From assembly GCF_001989995.2 (NCBI RefSeq), contig NZ_JAHGUP010000008.1:1-64000 (forward strand): 64,000 nt of DNA, in the 5' to 3' direction. The stretch comes from Vibrio anguillarum. GTDB taxonomy: Bacteria > Pseudomonadota > Gammaproteobacteria > Enterobacterales > Vibrionaceae. Shown piece by piece: positions 18,958 through 27,361 of the stretch (positions are counted from its first letter, which is position 1; each line of letters opens with the position of its first letter). Under the pieces are notes generated by a model, which did no database searches, was not told where the DNA came from, and saw only the letters and a list, made by a program, of their open reading frames with translations. A program made the position numbers and the translations under genes.

Positions 18958-21705
18958 ATGGCTATGAAAACTTTCTTACGTTTGCGTTTTATTACTCTAC
19001 ACACGAAAACTGCTCTGTTGTTTTCTGTCGGGTTGGTTGGGATCATTCTTAGCAGCTTATTTATTACTCGCCACTTTTTTTTATATAGTTTGAATGAGCT
19101 TGAATCAATTGAGATTCATCGAGATAGCAATCAAGCTCAGTCGGTCATTCAAGATCTTTTAGTACAGCAAGAAAAGCGTTCTTATGATTGGGCTTATTGG
19201 GATGAAACTTATCTGTTGCTGTTGAATGGCGACACTCAATTTGCTGAGCGCAACTTGTATCCTGATTCCCTCGATACTTTAGGTTTAGACGTTTTGGCTT
19301 TCATCACCGAATCCTCGCAATTGGTTGAATACTTATGTCGGGATATTGAACCTGGCACAAACTGTTCGTTAGTGGAACAGTTGATACGCTCACAAGGTGT
19401 GAGCGACCATTTAATTCAGATGCATCACACACTTGATGAGGATAAAACTAGCCGCTCTGGCCTCATCCGTGTGGAAAATAGTGTGTGGGTGGTGAGCCTA
19501 ACTCCGGTGCGTAACAGTGAAGGTACGGCTGATGTTGTGGGGTGGATGCTATGGGGACAGCACTTAACCCGCCGTTTCCCTTCTCAGTATCAGAACCTAC
19601 TAACCGCTAAAAATGACATTGTAGTTACCGATGCTCCTGTGATTTTACCTGTTAGTCATAATCAAGAAGGTATTGAAAGAGATCAAAATAATATCACGCA
19701 TTACACCTTACTCAGTGATATGACAGGGCAACCTATTGGCTATCTAAAAACCTGTGCTCAGCGGCTTTACTATCAAAAAGGGAACGAAACTTTTTATTAT
19801 TTGATTTTGACGATCATCATTGCGGCCGGCTTTGTCGCCGTGGCTACTTTTGCTCTGTTTCGCAGTAAGGTAGCCAAACGGTTTGAGAATTTTGAGCGTG
19901 GGATCAATCAGCTGATTGAAGAGAGTGCATTCTCTTCACAATCGAGTGATAAACAAGATGAGTTTGAACGAATTACCGAACTTGTCCGTTCGCTTGCTGC
20001 CTCATCCTCCTTGGCGGAAGATAGGCTTAAAGAGACGTTACAGAAATTTGATGCACTCTATCAAAGCCAAAATCTCGGAATGTTGCTGGTGGTTGATCGC
20101 TTCATTGTCGATGTGAACCAAGCCTTGTTGGATATGCTTTCTTATTCTAGAGATGAGTTGGTTGGAAAGGTTTTAGATGAGTTTTGTATTATACAAAATG
20201 ATGTGGTGTGCAGCAGTGAATTACTCTACCAAAATATAGAACAAGGGATGCGTGAATTTGAGGGACATGTTGTTACAAAGGGTCAGCAGCGTTTAGAGTG
20301 TCTTATCGAAGCTACATTGATAGAACAACGTGGGCATCGCTCTATCATGCTATCGATTACTGATATCAGCGAGCAAAAGCAGCAAGAGCAGCTTATTTAC
20401 GACCTTACCCATTGTGACCCAGTGTCAGGTTTACTTAATCGTCCAACGATGATGAGCCAAGTCCAGCCTTTGATTGACAATCCGATCGAATGTGGTGGGT
20501 TTTCCATGCTCTACCTACGGGTTAAAAGACTAAAAGAAATTTCAGAAGTATATGGACACAGTGCTTACGATATGGCCGTTAAACATTTTTCGGCTACGCT
20601 CAGAAACCGTTTCAACACGTCCATAATGGGACGAATTAGTGAATATGAATTTATGGTGTGTGAGTTGGGTAACGGGGCAACCTCTTTTTTGATTCATAGA
20701 GGCACTAAGCTTATCGATAGTTACAAGAGGAAGACTGACATTGGCGGCTTGGAACTCGATTTGAGTGTGGAAGGTGCTGTGATTGATTCACAATTGGCTA
20801 TCGATTCTTTTGAAACTTTGGTTCAAAGTGGTTTTTATGCCATTCAACAAACAGAGAAAGCTGGAGCCAGTCTGGTTGTCTCTGTGACACAAGAATTGTT
20901 TGTTCATGCCCAGAAGTCGTTAGCGATCAATCGAGATCTTATCTCAGCCGTGAAAGATGGTCATATTATTGCTTACTATCAGCCGATTGTTCGTGCAGAC
21001 AGTGCCGAAATCATTGGCTTTGAAGCTCTGGCTCGCTGGAAGCACCCTCAACTTGGTATGGTTTCGCCAACCGTATTTATCCCTTTGGCTGAGCAACGTA
21101 AAGTGATCATTGAATTGGGAGAGCAGATACTAGGCCAAGCCTGCCAATTTATTAGCGAACTGCAAACGCAGTCGCAATTTTCGTTGGGTAAACGGCTAAG
21201 TATTCACGTCAATCTTTCTAGCCCGCATTTCTACAGTAAAAAATTGGTCGGGTACTTATCAGTATTGATTGAAAAATATCAAATTGAACCGGGACAATTA
21301 GTGCTCGAATTGACGGAAAGTATGTTGTTGGGGGCTGAAGAAGAGACGATCAAACGCATGGATGCGATAAAAAAACTCGGTATACAGTTGGCGCTTGATG
21401 ATTTTGGTACGGGCTATTCCTCGTTTAGTACATTGTGTGATTTTCCATTAGATATAGTGAAGTTAGACCAGTCTTATATTTCCACATTGGAATCCAATGA
21501 CAAAGCCAAAACCTTGGTGCGCAGTATTATCAATATGTCGCAAGAGCTAGGCTTAACTACCGTGGCTGAAGGGGTTGAAACTGCTTCGCAACTGCGCAAA
21601 CTCAAAGTCTGGAATATTGATGAGATCCAAGGCTTCTATTTTTACAAGCCGATGAGTAAACAAGAGGTGTTCGATAATTTGTTGGGCGGAAAGGATATGC
21701 GGTAA
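18958..21705 (+). CDS. Membrane c-di-GMP phosphodiesterase (CHASE4-PAS-GGDEF-EAL)
   Basis: About 915 residues. Transmembrane helix 1 (about 18-40) is followed by a periplasmic CHASE4 sensor (SYDWAYWDETYLLL is characteristic), helix 2 (about 275-300), a PAS domain (about 360-480), a GGDEF domain and an EAL domain. The GGDEF signature is degenerate (GRISEYEFMV), so cyclase activity is unlikely. The EAL domain keeps its catalytic residues: GFEALARWKHP, VNLSSPHF, ELTESMLLG, LDDFGTGYSS, KLDQSYI and VAEGVETASQ. It most likely degrades c-di-GMP in response to a periplasmic signal. The start is either the ATG at 18958 or the one at 18964; a GTG at 18931 is in frame but less likely. Confidence 0.9.
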   Translation: MAMKTFLRLRFITLHTKTALLFSVGLVGIILSSLFITRHFFLYSLNELESIEIHRDSNQAQSVIQDLLVQQEKRSYDWAYWDETYLLLLNGDTQFAERNLYPDSLDTLGLDVLAFITESSQLVEYLCRDIEPGTNCSLVEQLIRSQGVSDHLIQMHHTLDEDKTSRSGLIRVENSVWVVSLTPVRNSEGTADVVGWMLWGQHLTRRFPSQYQNLLTAKNDIVVTDAPVILPVSHNQEGIERDQNNITHYTLLSDMTGQPIGYLKTCAQRLYYQKGNETFYYLILTIIIAAGFVAVATFALFRSKVAKRFENFERGINQLIEESAFSSQSSDKQDEFERITELVRSLAASSSLAEDRLKETLQKFDALYQSQNLGMLLVVDRFIVDVNQALLDMLSYSRDELVGKVLDEFCIIQNDVVCSSELLYQNIEQGMREFEGHVVTKGQQRLECLIEATLIEQRGHRSIMLSITDISEQKQQEQLIYDLTHCDPVSGLLNRPTMMSQVQPLIDNPIECGGFSMLYLRVKRLKEISEVYGHSAYDMAVKHFSATLRNRFNTSIMGRISEYEFMVCELGNGATSFLIHRGTKLIDSYKRKTDIGGLELDLSVEGAVIDSQLAIDSFETLVQSGFYAIQQTEKAGASLVVSVTQELFVHAQKSLAINRDLISAVKDGHIIAYYQPIVRADSAEIIGFEALARWKHPQLGMVSPTVFIPLAEQRKVIIELGEQILGQACQFISELQTQSQFSLGKRLSIHVNLSSPHFYSKKLVGYLSVLIEKYQIEPGQLVLELTESMLLGAEEETIKRMDAIKKLGIQLALDDFGTGYSSFSTLCDFPLDIVKLDQSYISTLESNDKAKTLVRSIINMSQELGLTTVAEGVETASQLRKLKVWNIDEIQGFYFYKPMSKQEVFDNLLGGKDMR

Positions 21706-21725
21706 AACCTGCACCATCAAAAGGA

Positions 21726-21752
21726 AAAAATCCCCATGCGTTGGGGATTTTT
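21726..21752. terminator. Bidirectional terminator
   Basis: Stem AAATCCCC / GGGGATTT flanked by A and T runs, between the convergent EAL gene and cdd. Confidence 0.85.
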
Positions 21753-21763
21753 CACTAGAGCGC

Positions 21764-22651
21764 CTAAACCACAAGATAGGAAAGAGGAATGTCTGGGTTA
21801 ATTACTTCCAAGGTGGCTTGAGTATCGGCTAAATGGCTAATACTGCCATCAGACATCTCAACTAATGCGGCTGCGACAATATTATCAAAGCGTTGGCCAT
21901 CCATCATTAACTGAACAAGAGCAACTTGCAATGGTGGTAAGCTTGGGTTGAATGCGGCATTTTCAGCATACGCACCGACGTAGGTTTTACCATTCTCAAC
22001 TTGCAGGGCAACACCACTGAGATTGTTGGTATAGGGTGCGTAACTGCGATTTAGGCCATTAAGAGCTAAGCCAATGAGTGGGTCATCTTCGCTAGTTGTT
22101 TTGCCGTGGTTAGCGTCTGCCATTAGACCAGAATCAACACCTAAATCGGCAGGACCAAATGATTCAGGTAGGTACTCTTGCAGTGACTTCTCATCACGCT
22201 GTGGTAGCTGAATGGCAAGCGAGTCTGCGGTCGTAAGCTCATTCATAAACTGACGGCAGTGCCCACAAGGGCTGAAGTTGATGGTAATGTCAGCAACGCC
22301 TTGTTCACCTTTCATCCACGCATGGCTGATGGCACATTGCTCGGCGTGTACGGTTTGGCCCAATTGCGCACCGGAAAACTCCATATTCGCGCCAAAGTAC
22401 AAACGGCCCGATAAACCTCTGACGATGGCTCCCACGTAAAAGTTTGAAATCGGTACGTAAGCATAGGCGGCCGCAAAAGGCAGCAGTGCAACGCGCAATT
22501 CCGCATCATCTGAGCCAGAAAGAGAAAGCAGTTGGTTGAACTGTTCTGGTGATAGGGTTGCGTCAAAATCGTCTGATAGCAGAATAGACGACAAAAATTC
22601 TGCAACGGGTTTTGGCGTATCCGCTAGCGCCTGTTCAATACGGCTTTTCAT
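21764..22651 (-). CDS. cdd: Cytidine deaminase
   Basis: A 295-residue dimeric-type cytidine deaminase (E. coli Cdd length 294) that converts cytidine and deoxycytidine to uridine and deoxyuridine in pyrimidine salvage. The zinc site is visible as [15 protein letters not shown], with catalytic Glu, and [13 protein letters not shown], with its two Cys. A second, degenerate deaminase-like domain makes up the C-terminal half. It follows yohJ-yohK on the same strand, as in E. coli (yohJ-yohK-cdd), but with its own CRP-type promoter. Confidence 0.95.
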   Translation of the reverse strand: MKSRIEQALADTPKPVAEFLSSILLSDDFDATLSPEQFNQLLSLSGSDDAELRVALLPFAAAYAYVPISNFYVGAIVRGLSGRLYFGANMEFSGAQLGQTVHAEQCAISHAWMKGEQGVADITINFSPCGHCRQFMNELTTADSLAIQLPQRDEKSLQEYLPESFGPADLGVDSGLMADANHGKTTSEDDPLIGLALNGLNRSYAPYTNNLSGVALQVENGKTYVGAYAENAAFNPSLPPLQVALVQLMMDGQRFDNIVAAALVEMSDGSISHLADTQATLEVINPDIPLSYLVV

Positions 22652-22673
22652 AATGAGTCCTTATCTATGTATT

Positions 22674-22771
22674 GAGGAATATTCTAGGCGAAGAATGAAA
22701 TTTTACTGAGATTTAAATCACGTAATTTAATGTAACATAATTTTGGTTTTCACATTTAGAGTGAGGTCACA
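22674..22771 (-). promoter_or_regulatory. cdd promoter with two CRP sites (CytR-type)
   Basis: Read on the minus strand, CGTGA-N6-TCTCA (22722-22707) and TGTGA-N6-TCTAA (22771-22756) are two CRP-like sites whose centres are 49 bp apart. A -10 box TAGAAT is at 22686-22681, placing the start near 22674 and the sites at about -40.5 and -89.5. This is the layout of CRP/CytR-controlled nucleoside genes such as cdd in E. coli. No CytR footprint can be deduced from sequence alone. Confidence 0.7.
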
Positions 22772-22859
22772 CATGAAATCGATTACAGTCAGCCTTAAAG
22801 TGAGACACGTCTACAATCAAAACCCATGAGTAGACGTATCTTTGATTTCTGTTGGCACT

Positions 22860-23543
22860 CTATAGCGTGGACAACCACATTGAAAAAGCAAAAAAACTTG
22901 GAGCAAGTATCGATGTGATTACGCCGCACACGACTAATGCAAGTGAACTAAATGCTGCGTCACGTGGATCTTTTTCAGCGCAGGTTGCTGTGCCCAGCGC
23001 ATGAGATACGGTGCCCATGGTTAAGCCTTTAGCAATGGGATGCGTGATGTTGAGAAGGTTATAGATAGGGTAGGCGAGAATCGCGCCAAACAGCCCTACA
23101 ATGACCACTAAAACGGCGGCAATGGCTGGCTCCCCACCGAGGTTACTGGAAACTTCCATCGCAATCGGTGTGGTAACTGATTTACCCAGTAGGCTGGCGA
23201 TTAAATGTATATCCGTTTGAAGATAAACAGCAATTAAGCTGGCTGTGAGCATTGACATAGCACTGCCCACCCCGCAGGCGAGGGCAATGATGCGCCAATT
23301 TGAGCGGATCTGAGGCAGTTGTTCATAGAGAGGATAAGCCAGCGCCACCACGGCCGGTTGCAACAGAAAGCTAAGCCACTGGTTATCAGCATAGTAACTG
23401 GCATAAGGGATGTTAAAAAATAGCAAGATAGGAATGATGATCACAAGGCTGAGCAGTAACGGATTCATTATGGCCGTTTTGCATTTTTTGCTGATCCAAC
23501 GTGTCAGGAAAAAGACCGCAATCGTGAGCAATAACCACATCAC
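22860..23543 (-). CDS. yohK: LrgB/CidB-family membrane protein YohK
   Basis: A 227-residue inner-membrane protein of the LrgB family with six or seven hydrophobic segments. Conserved family segments include [24 protein letters not shown] and [21 protein letters not shown]. It overlaps the end of yohJ (LrgA) by four bases, so the pair is one unit. LrgAB/CidAB proteins were described as holin/antiholin-like and later, in some bacteria, as pyruvate or small-metabolite carriers; which applies here is not known. The location next to cdd matches yohJK-cdd in E. coli. Confidence 0.9.
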   Translation of the reverse strand: MMWLLLTIAVFFLTRWISKKCKTAIMNPLLLSLVIIIPILLFFNIPYASYYADNQWLSFLLQPAVVALAYPLYEQLPQIRSNWRIIALACGVGSAMSMLTASLIAVYLQTDIHLIASLLGKSVTTPIAMEVSSNLGGEPAIAAVLVVIVGLFGAILAYPIYNLLNITHPIAKGLTMGTVSHALGTATCAEKDPRDAAFSSLALVVCGVITSILAPSFFAFSMWLSTL

Positions 23544-23902
23544 TTATTCCCCTTTTTCAAAAAACGATCCAGCCCTAAACCCAGACAAACTAATACGATC
23601 AGCGTACCGCCCACCGCGCTGGCAAGAATCGGGATGGCGTTACTCATCAATAAATCAAAATGCTCGATTAATCCGACACTGATAGGGACAAATAAAATGA
23701 CCATATAACGGATAAAAAGACTGGCACTGGGTTTTACCCATTCGACAGGCACGAGCCCACTTGCCAATAAACTAAACAGAATTAGCATTCCGATAATACT
23801 GCCCGGAATGGTGATGCCAAGCCAATGTTGAAGATTGATACCTGCCATCAGGCAAAGGAAAATCAGCCCCATAGAGACCAAATATTTTGCAATGGTATTC
23901 AC
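23540..23902 (-). CDS. yohJ: LrgA/CidA-family membrane protein YohJ
   Basis: A 120-residue protein with four predicted transmembrane helices, the small partner of the LrgAB pair. The family stretch [21 protein letters not shown] lies at about 29-50, and [16 protein letters not shown] at about 72-88. It is the first gene of the yohJ-yohK unit. Its function is as uncertain as that of its partner (see yohK). Confidence 0.88.
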   Translation of the reverse strand: MNTIAKYLVSMGLIFLCLMAGINLQHWLGITIPGSIIGMLILFSLLASGLVPVEWVKPSASLFIRYMVILFVPISVGLIEHFDLLMSNAIPILASAVGGTLIVLVCLGLGLDRFLKKGNK

Positions 23903-23996
23903 AATAAAAGTCGGTGCCTTGTTGTGCCTAAACTATTTTCGGAAATGGAATCGCAGCGTGTTGGTTTGAAACCTGACAGCGCGAAAACCTCGTACA

Positions 23997-25421
23997 TTAA
24001 CTCGCGATGTCTTCGACATAACGGTAAACGGATTTTAAAATAGCCATTTTCTTTTCGTCACTGCTGTGGGTGTGAACTAAGTTCTCTAAATTGAGCATGT
24101 ACTCTTCAAGGTGGCTTTCGAAATAATCACGACAGTGAGTTGCCCAACGCCTTTGCTCTTCGTCACTTAATGTCAATGGGTAATGGCGAGCGCGGTAGCG
24201 AAACAGCAAGGGTTCGATGCGCTTATCGCTAAAACTAATGTCTAATGCGGCGAGGTTGACAGGGTCAGCTTGGCGAATGATCTCCATCGCCGCTTTGTCG
24301 GCGGGAGAGAAGAAACCGTCGTAGAGTTGAGTATCGACATCGTCACTGTGCTTATATTCTCGCTCAATTGTGTAGAGGCCAATCAGCCTTTCTCTGATCT
24401 CAGGGTACTGCTTGATGAGCGCTAAGTGTTCAAGGCACAGGTTTCTATCGACCCCGATATGGTCTGCATTTTCGGCCGTTAATGTTTTGGCCGGCGCAAG
24501 GATAGGGCATTTATTGAGATGCACTAATTTGATGGGCACTGGCAATTCATCTTCTGCCAACTCTTCGCGTTTGGTATATAGACGTTGATGCAGTTCTTCG
24601 CTGCTTAAATCGATCAGGGGTTGAGGGTTTTTGGCAAGGTCCACCACAATAACCGCATTTTGATTGGTGGGATGCCAAGCAATCGGCACGATCCAACTGG
24701 TGTATTGGCATTCTCGGCCTAACATACCCGATACGTGCATTAAAGGTGTCATGTTGACGATATCAATCAGATCATTGAGTTTGCGTTTATGGCGCATGTT
24801 AAAAAAGTAATCAAACAACTTGGGTTGGGCGGCTTTTACTTTTTTGGCCAGCTCAATGGTGGCGATAACATCGGCCATAGCATCGTGGGCATTTGCGTGT
24901 TCGATGCCATTGGCAACCGAGAGATGCTCCAACTTAAAACTGGTAAAGCCTTCGTCATTTTCGGGCCAGTTGATGCCTTCTGGACGTAGCGCATGGCAGG
25001 CGCGCATCACATCAAGTAAATCCCAGCGTGAATTGCCGTTTTGCCAGCTCCAAGCATACGGATCAATGAAATTACGATAGCAAGTGTAACGCGTTACTTC
25101 ATCATCAAAACGAATACTGTTGTAACCAAGACTGGTGGTGTTGGGTGTGGCGAGTTGTTGATGAATTTTGGCGATAAATTCAGGCTCTGGCAAGCCTTGG
25201 GCCACCGCTTTTTGTGGTGTGATACCCGTAATAAGCGCCGCTTCTGGAGAAGGCAAATAGTCCGCTGGTGGTTGGCAATAGATAACCAGTGGTTCGCCAA
25301 TAATATTAAAATCCATATCGGTGCGAACGCCCGCAAATTGGCTCGGACGATCTTTCGCAGGGTTGACTCCCCACGTCTCATAGTCGAGGAAAAAGAAAGT
25401 AGGCGGGTGCTCTTGTCGCAT
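23997..25421 (-). CDS. sbcB: Exodeoxyribonuclease I
   Basis: A 474-residue DEDDh-type 3'-5' exonuclease on single-stranded DNA, acting in recombination and mismatch repair. The exonuclease motifs are TFFFLDYETWG (Asp and Glu at the start), ITGITPQKAVAQG, YNSIRFDDEVTRY (motif II) and the HDAMADV (ExoIII) motif near residue 185. The SH3-like and C-terminal helical domains follow to the end (DEEQRRWATHCRDYFESHL). The length is normal for the family (E. coli 475). Confidence 0.96.
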   Translation of the reverse strand: MRQEHPPTFFFLDYETWGVNPAKDRPSQFAGVRTDMDFNIIGEPLVIYCQPPADYLPSPEAALITGITPQKAVAQGLPEPEFIAKIHQQLATPNTTSLGYNSIRFDDEVTRYTCYRNFIDPYAWSWQNGNSRWDLLDVMRACHALRPEGINWPENDEGFTSFKLEHLSVANGIEHANAHDAMADVIATIELAKKVKAAQPKLFDYFFNMRHKRKLNDLIDIVNMTPLMHVSGMLGRECQYTSWIVPIAWHPTNQNAVIVVDLAKNPQPLIDLSSEELHQRLYTKREELAEDELPVPIKLVHLNKCPILAPAKTLTAENADHIGVDRNLCLEHLALIKQYPEIRERLIGLYTIEREYKHSDDVDTQLYDGFFSPADKAAMEIIRQADPVNLAALDISFSDKRIEPLLFRYRARHYPLTLSDEEQRRWATHCRDYFESHLEEYMLNLENLVHTHSSDEKKMAILKSVYRYVEDIAS

Positions 25422-25514
25422 TCGATAGTATCCAGTCGCTGAAATTTAAGGTTTATTAGACCATTGCCTGTGTGACATAGCAATGTGCGAAGCATGCTCT
25501 GATGAGGATTTGAA

Positions 25515-25544
25515 ATGAAAAAGCCGGCGCATTGGCACCGGCTT
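25515..25544 (-). terminator. Rho-independent terminator after tcyP
   Basis: On the minus strand AAGCCGG / CCGGCTT with a 10-base loop is followed by five T, 30 bp after the tcyP stop. Confidence 0.85.
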
Positions 25545-25572
25545 GGAGAAAAACGAGAACGTTCGATACTTT

Positions 25573-26940
25573 CTAGGCTTGCTGTTCTTGAACTTGTACC
25601 TGTTTACCGTTCAGTAAGCGGCTGGTAATGGTACCTGCCGTCATTGAGCCTGAAACGTTCAACGCGGTGCGGGCCATATCAATCAACGGTTCAATGGAGA
25701 TAAGCAGTGCTGCAATCGTCACTGGTAGGCCCATCGCTGGTAGCACGATTAAGGCTGCAAAAGTAGCACCGCCACCGACGCCGGCAATACCAAATGAGCT
25801 GATTGCGATAATCGCCACTAGCGACAAAATAAAGTGCACGTCCATTGGATTAATACCGACGGTAGGAGCAACCATCACTGCGAGCATGGCTGGGTAAATA
25901 CCAGCGCAGCCGTTTTGACCAATAGTGGCACCGAATGAAGCCGATAGGTTGGCAATTGCTGGTGGTACGTTCAGCTTAGTGATTTGCGCTTCTACATTCA
26001 GAGGAATGGTTGCCGCTGAGCTACGTGAGGTGAACGCGAAGGTCAACACTGGCCAAATTTTCTGAAAATACTCTTTAGGGCTAACGCCTACAAAAGAAAC
26101 CAAGATACCGTGCACCACAAACATCAATGCAATGGCGACATAAGAGGCGACAATAAAACCGAGCAAACTCAGAATATCGCCCGCACTTGATGTAGCGACA
26201 ACTTTCGCCATCAACGCCGCAATACCGTAAGGGGTTAGTGCCATCACCATTTTCACGAGGCGCATCACAATCGACTGTATCGCTTCGACAAAGGTGCGGA
26301 TTGGCGTTTCTAGCTCGGCTTTCTCTGACATTACTTTACGCGCCGCAATACCCGTTAGTACGCCAAAAATAACCACAGCGATGATCGAGGTTGAGCGAGC
26401 ACCGGTTAAGTCGGCAAAAGGATTGGTCGGAATAAAGCTTAATAGCATTTGAGGAATAGTTAAATCACTCACAGTAGCGGCGCGGCTTTCTAGTACAGCA
26501 ATACGCGCAGTTTCACGGCTGCCTTCAACGAGGCCGTCTGCTGTTAAACCAAAAGCTTGGGTGACAAAAATACCGATCAATGCCGAGACAGCGGTCGTCA
26601 GCAGTAAGATAGAAATGGTCAGGCCAGAGATTTTACCGAGCGAGCCACCTTTATCGAGCTTCACAACCGCAGCGATCATCGACACCAGCACCAAAGGCAT
26701 AATCACCATTTTTAGCAAACCAACATAGCCGTTACCGACGACGTTGACCCAGCCTAATGTTTCCTTGATGGCCACATGTCCTTCACCAAGAACCACTTGT
26801 AGAGCAAGGCCAAATGCGCTGCCTAGGATCAACCCAAGTAGCACTAAGCGTGAAAGAGTGTGAGACTTTTTCTGCTGTCCGAAGAGAAAAAACAGAATGC
26901 CAATAAATACTGCGAGTGCGGCAATGGCTGCAACTGACAT
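25573..26940 (-). CDS. tcyP: L-cystine:sodium/proton symporter TcyP
   Basis: A 455-residue DAACS-family (dicarboxylate/amino acid:cation symporter) inner-membrane carrier. It matches E. coli TcyP (YdjN) in long stretches that I recognise: [33 protein letters not shown], the signature [39 protein letters not shown], and [17 protein letters not shown] near the end. About eight transmembrane segments plus re-entrant loops are expected. The ATG at 26940 has AAGGTG upstream; the frame opens ten codons earlier. It was once annotated as a sodium/dicarboxylate symporter in V. cholerae (my recollection). Confidence 0.88.
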   Translation of the reverse strand: MSVAAIAALAVFIGILFFLFGQQKKSHTLSRLVLLGLILGSAFGLALQVVLGEGHVAIKETLGWVNVVGNGYVGLLKMVIMPLVLVSMIAAVVKLDKGGSLGKISGLTISILLLTTAVSALIGIFVTQAFGLTADGLVEGSRETARIAVLESRAATVSDLTIPQMLLSFIPTNPFADLTGARSTSIIAVVIFGVLTGIAARKVMSEKAELETPIRTFVEAIQSIVMRLVKMVMALTPYGIAALMAKVVATSSAGDILSLLGFIVASYVAIALMFVVHGILVSFVGVSPKEYFQKIWPVLTFAFTSRSSAATIPLNVEAQITKLNVPPAIANLSASFGATIGQNGCAGIYPAMLAVMVAPTVGINPMDVHFILSLVAIIAISSFGIAGVGGGATFAALIVLPAMGLPVTIAALLISIEPLIDMARTALNVSGSMTAGTITSRLLNGKQVQVQEQQA

Positions 26941-27100
26941 GATGCGACACCTTAAAAGTTGTGTACCCATGATTACGTTGATCGCCGATGAGCGATGTAG
27001 TCGATAATGCTAGGTAAAAGGGGAATAAAAGCGATGAAACGCAACCATATCTTTTAACGTAGGTTAATCCAAAGACAAAATCAGCATGATTTAGAACAAA

Positions 27101-27307
27101 TGGTTATCAATCTTTCTATTGTGCTGGTAAATGAACCGATCGGTGAGTTATTTAAGCAAGTCATTGATACTTCTTGAGCAAGGCAAGCATATCGCGAGAG
27201 TGCAAAATATCTATGGCGTGTGGTTGTATCGAGCCGAGCTCTACTGAACTCACAAAATCTCGCGAGTTCAGCTGATGATCTGAATAATTTAGTGAGTAAG
27301 TTTAAGA
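27101..27307 (+). pseudogene. Possible chemoreceptor C-terminal remnant
   Basis: In one plus-strand frame (with a TGA at 27176), residues translated just before 27313 read SQNLASSADDLNNLVSKFKT, much like the C-terminal end of methyl-accepting chemotaxis proteins, and then stop; a plus-strand terminator follows directly. The rest of a receptor is absent and the frame is broken, so this would be the worn-down tail of a gene lost when the rtx locus came in, or a chance resemblance. No other plus-strand gene explains the terminator. The remainder of 26941-27361 holds only the tcyP promoter side. Confidence 0.35.
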
Positions 27308-27334
27308 CCCAGTAATTTCTGGGGAGATTTTTTA
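27308..27334 (+). terminator. Plus-strand terminator-like hairpin at rtx locus border
   Basis: CCCAG / CTGGG with a six-base loop, followed by AGATTTTTTAT. It points right and has no intact plus-strand gene before it. Confidence 0.6.
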
Positions 27335-27361
27335 TACCTAACCCATTTGAAGGAGAGAAAG

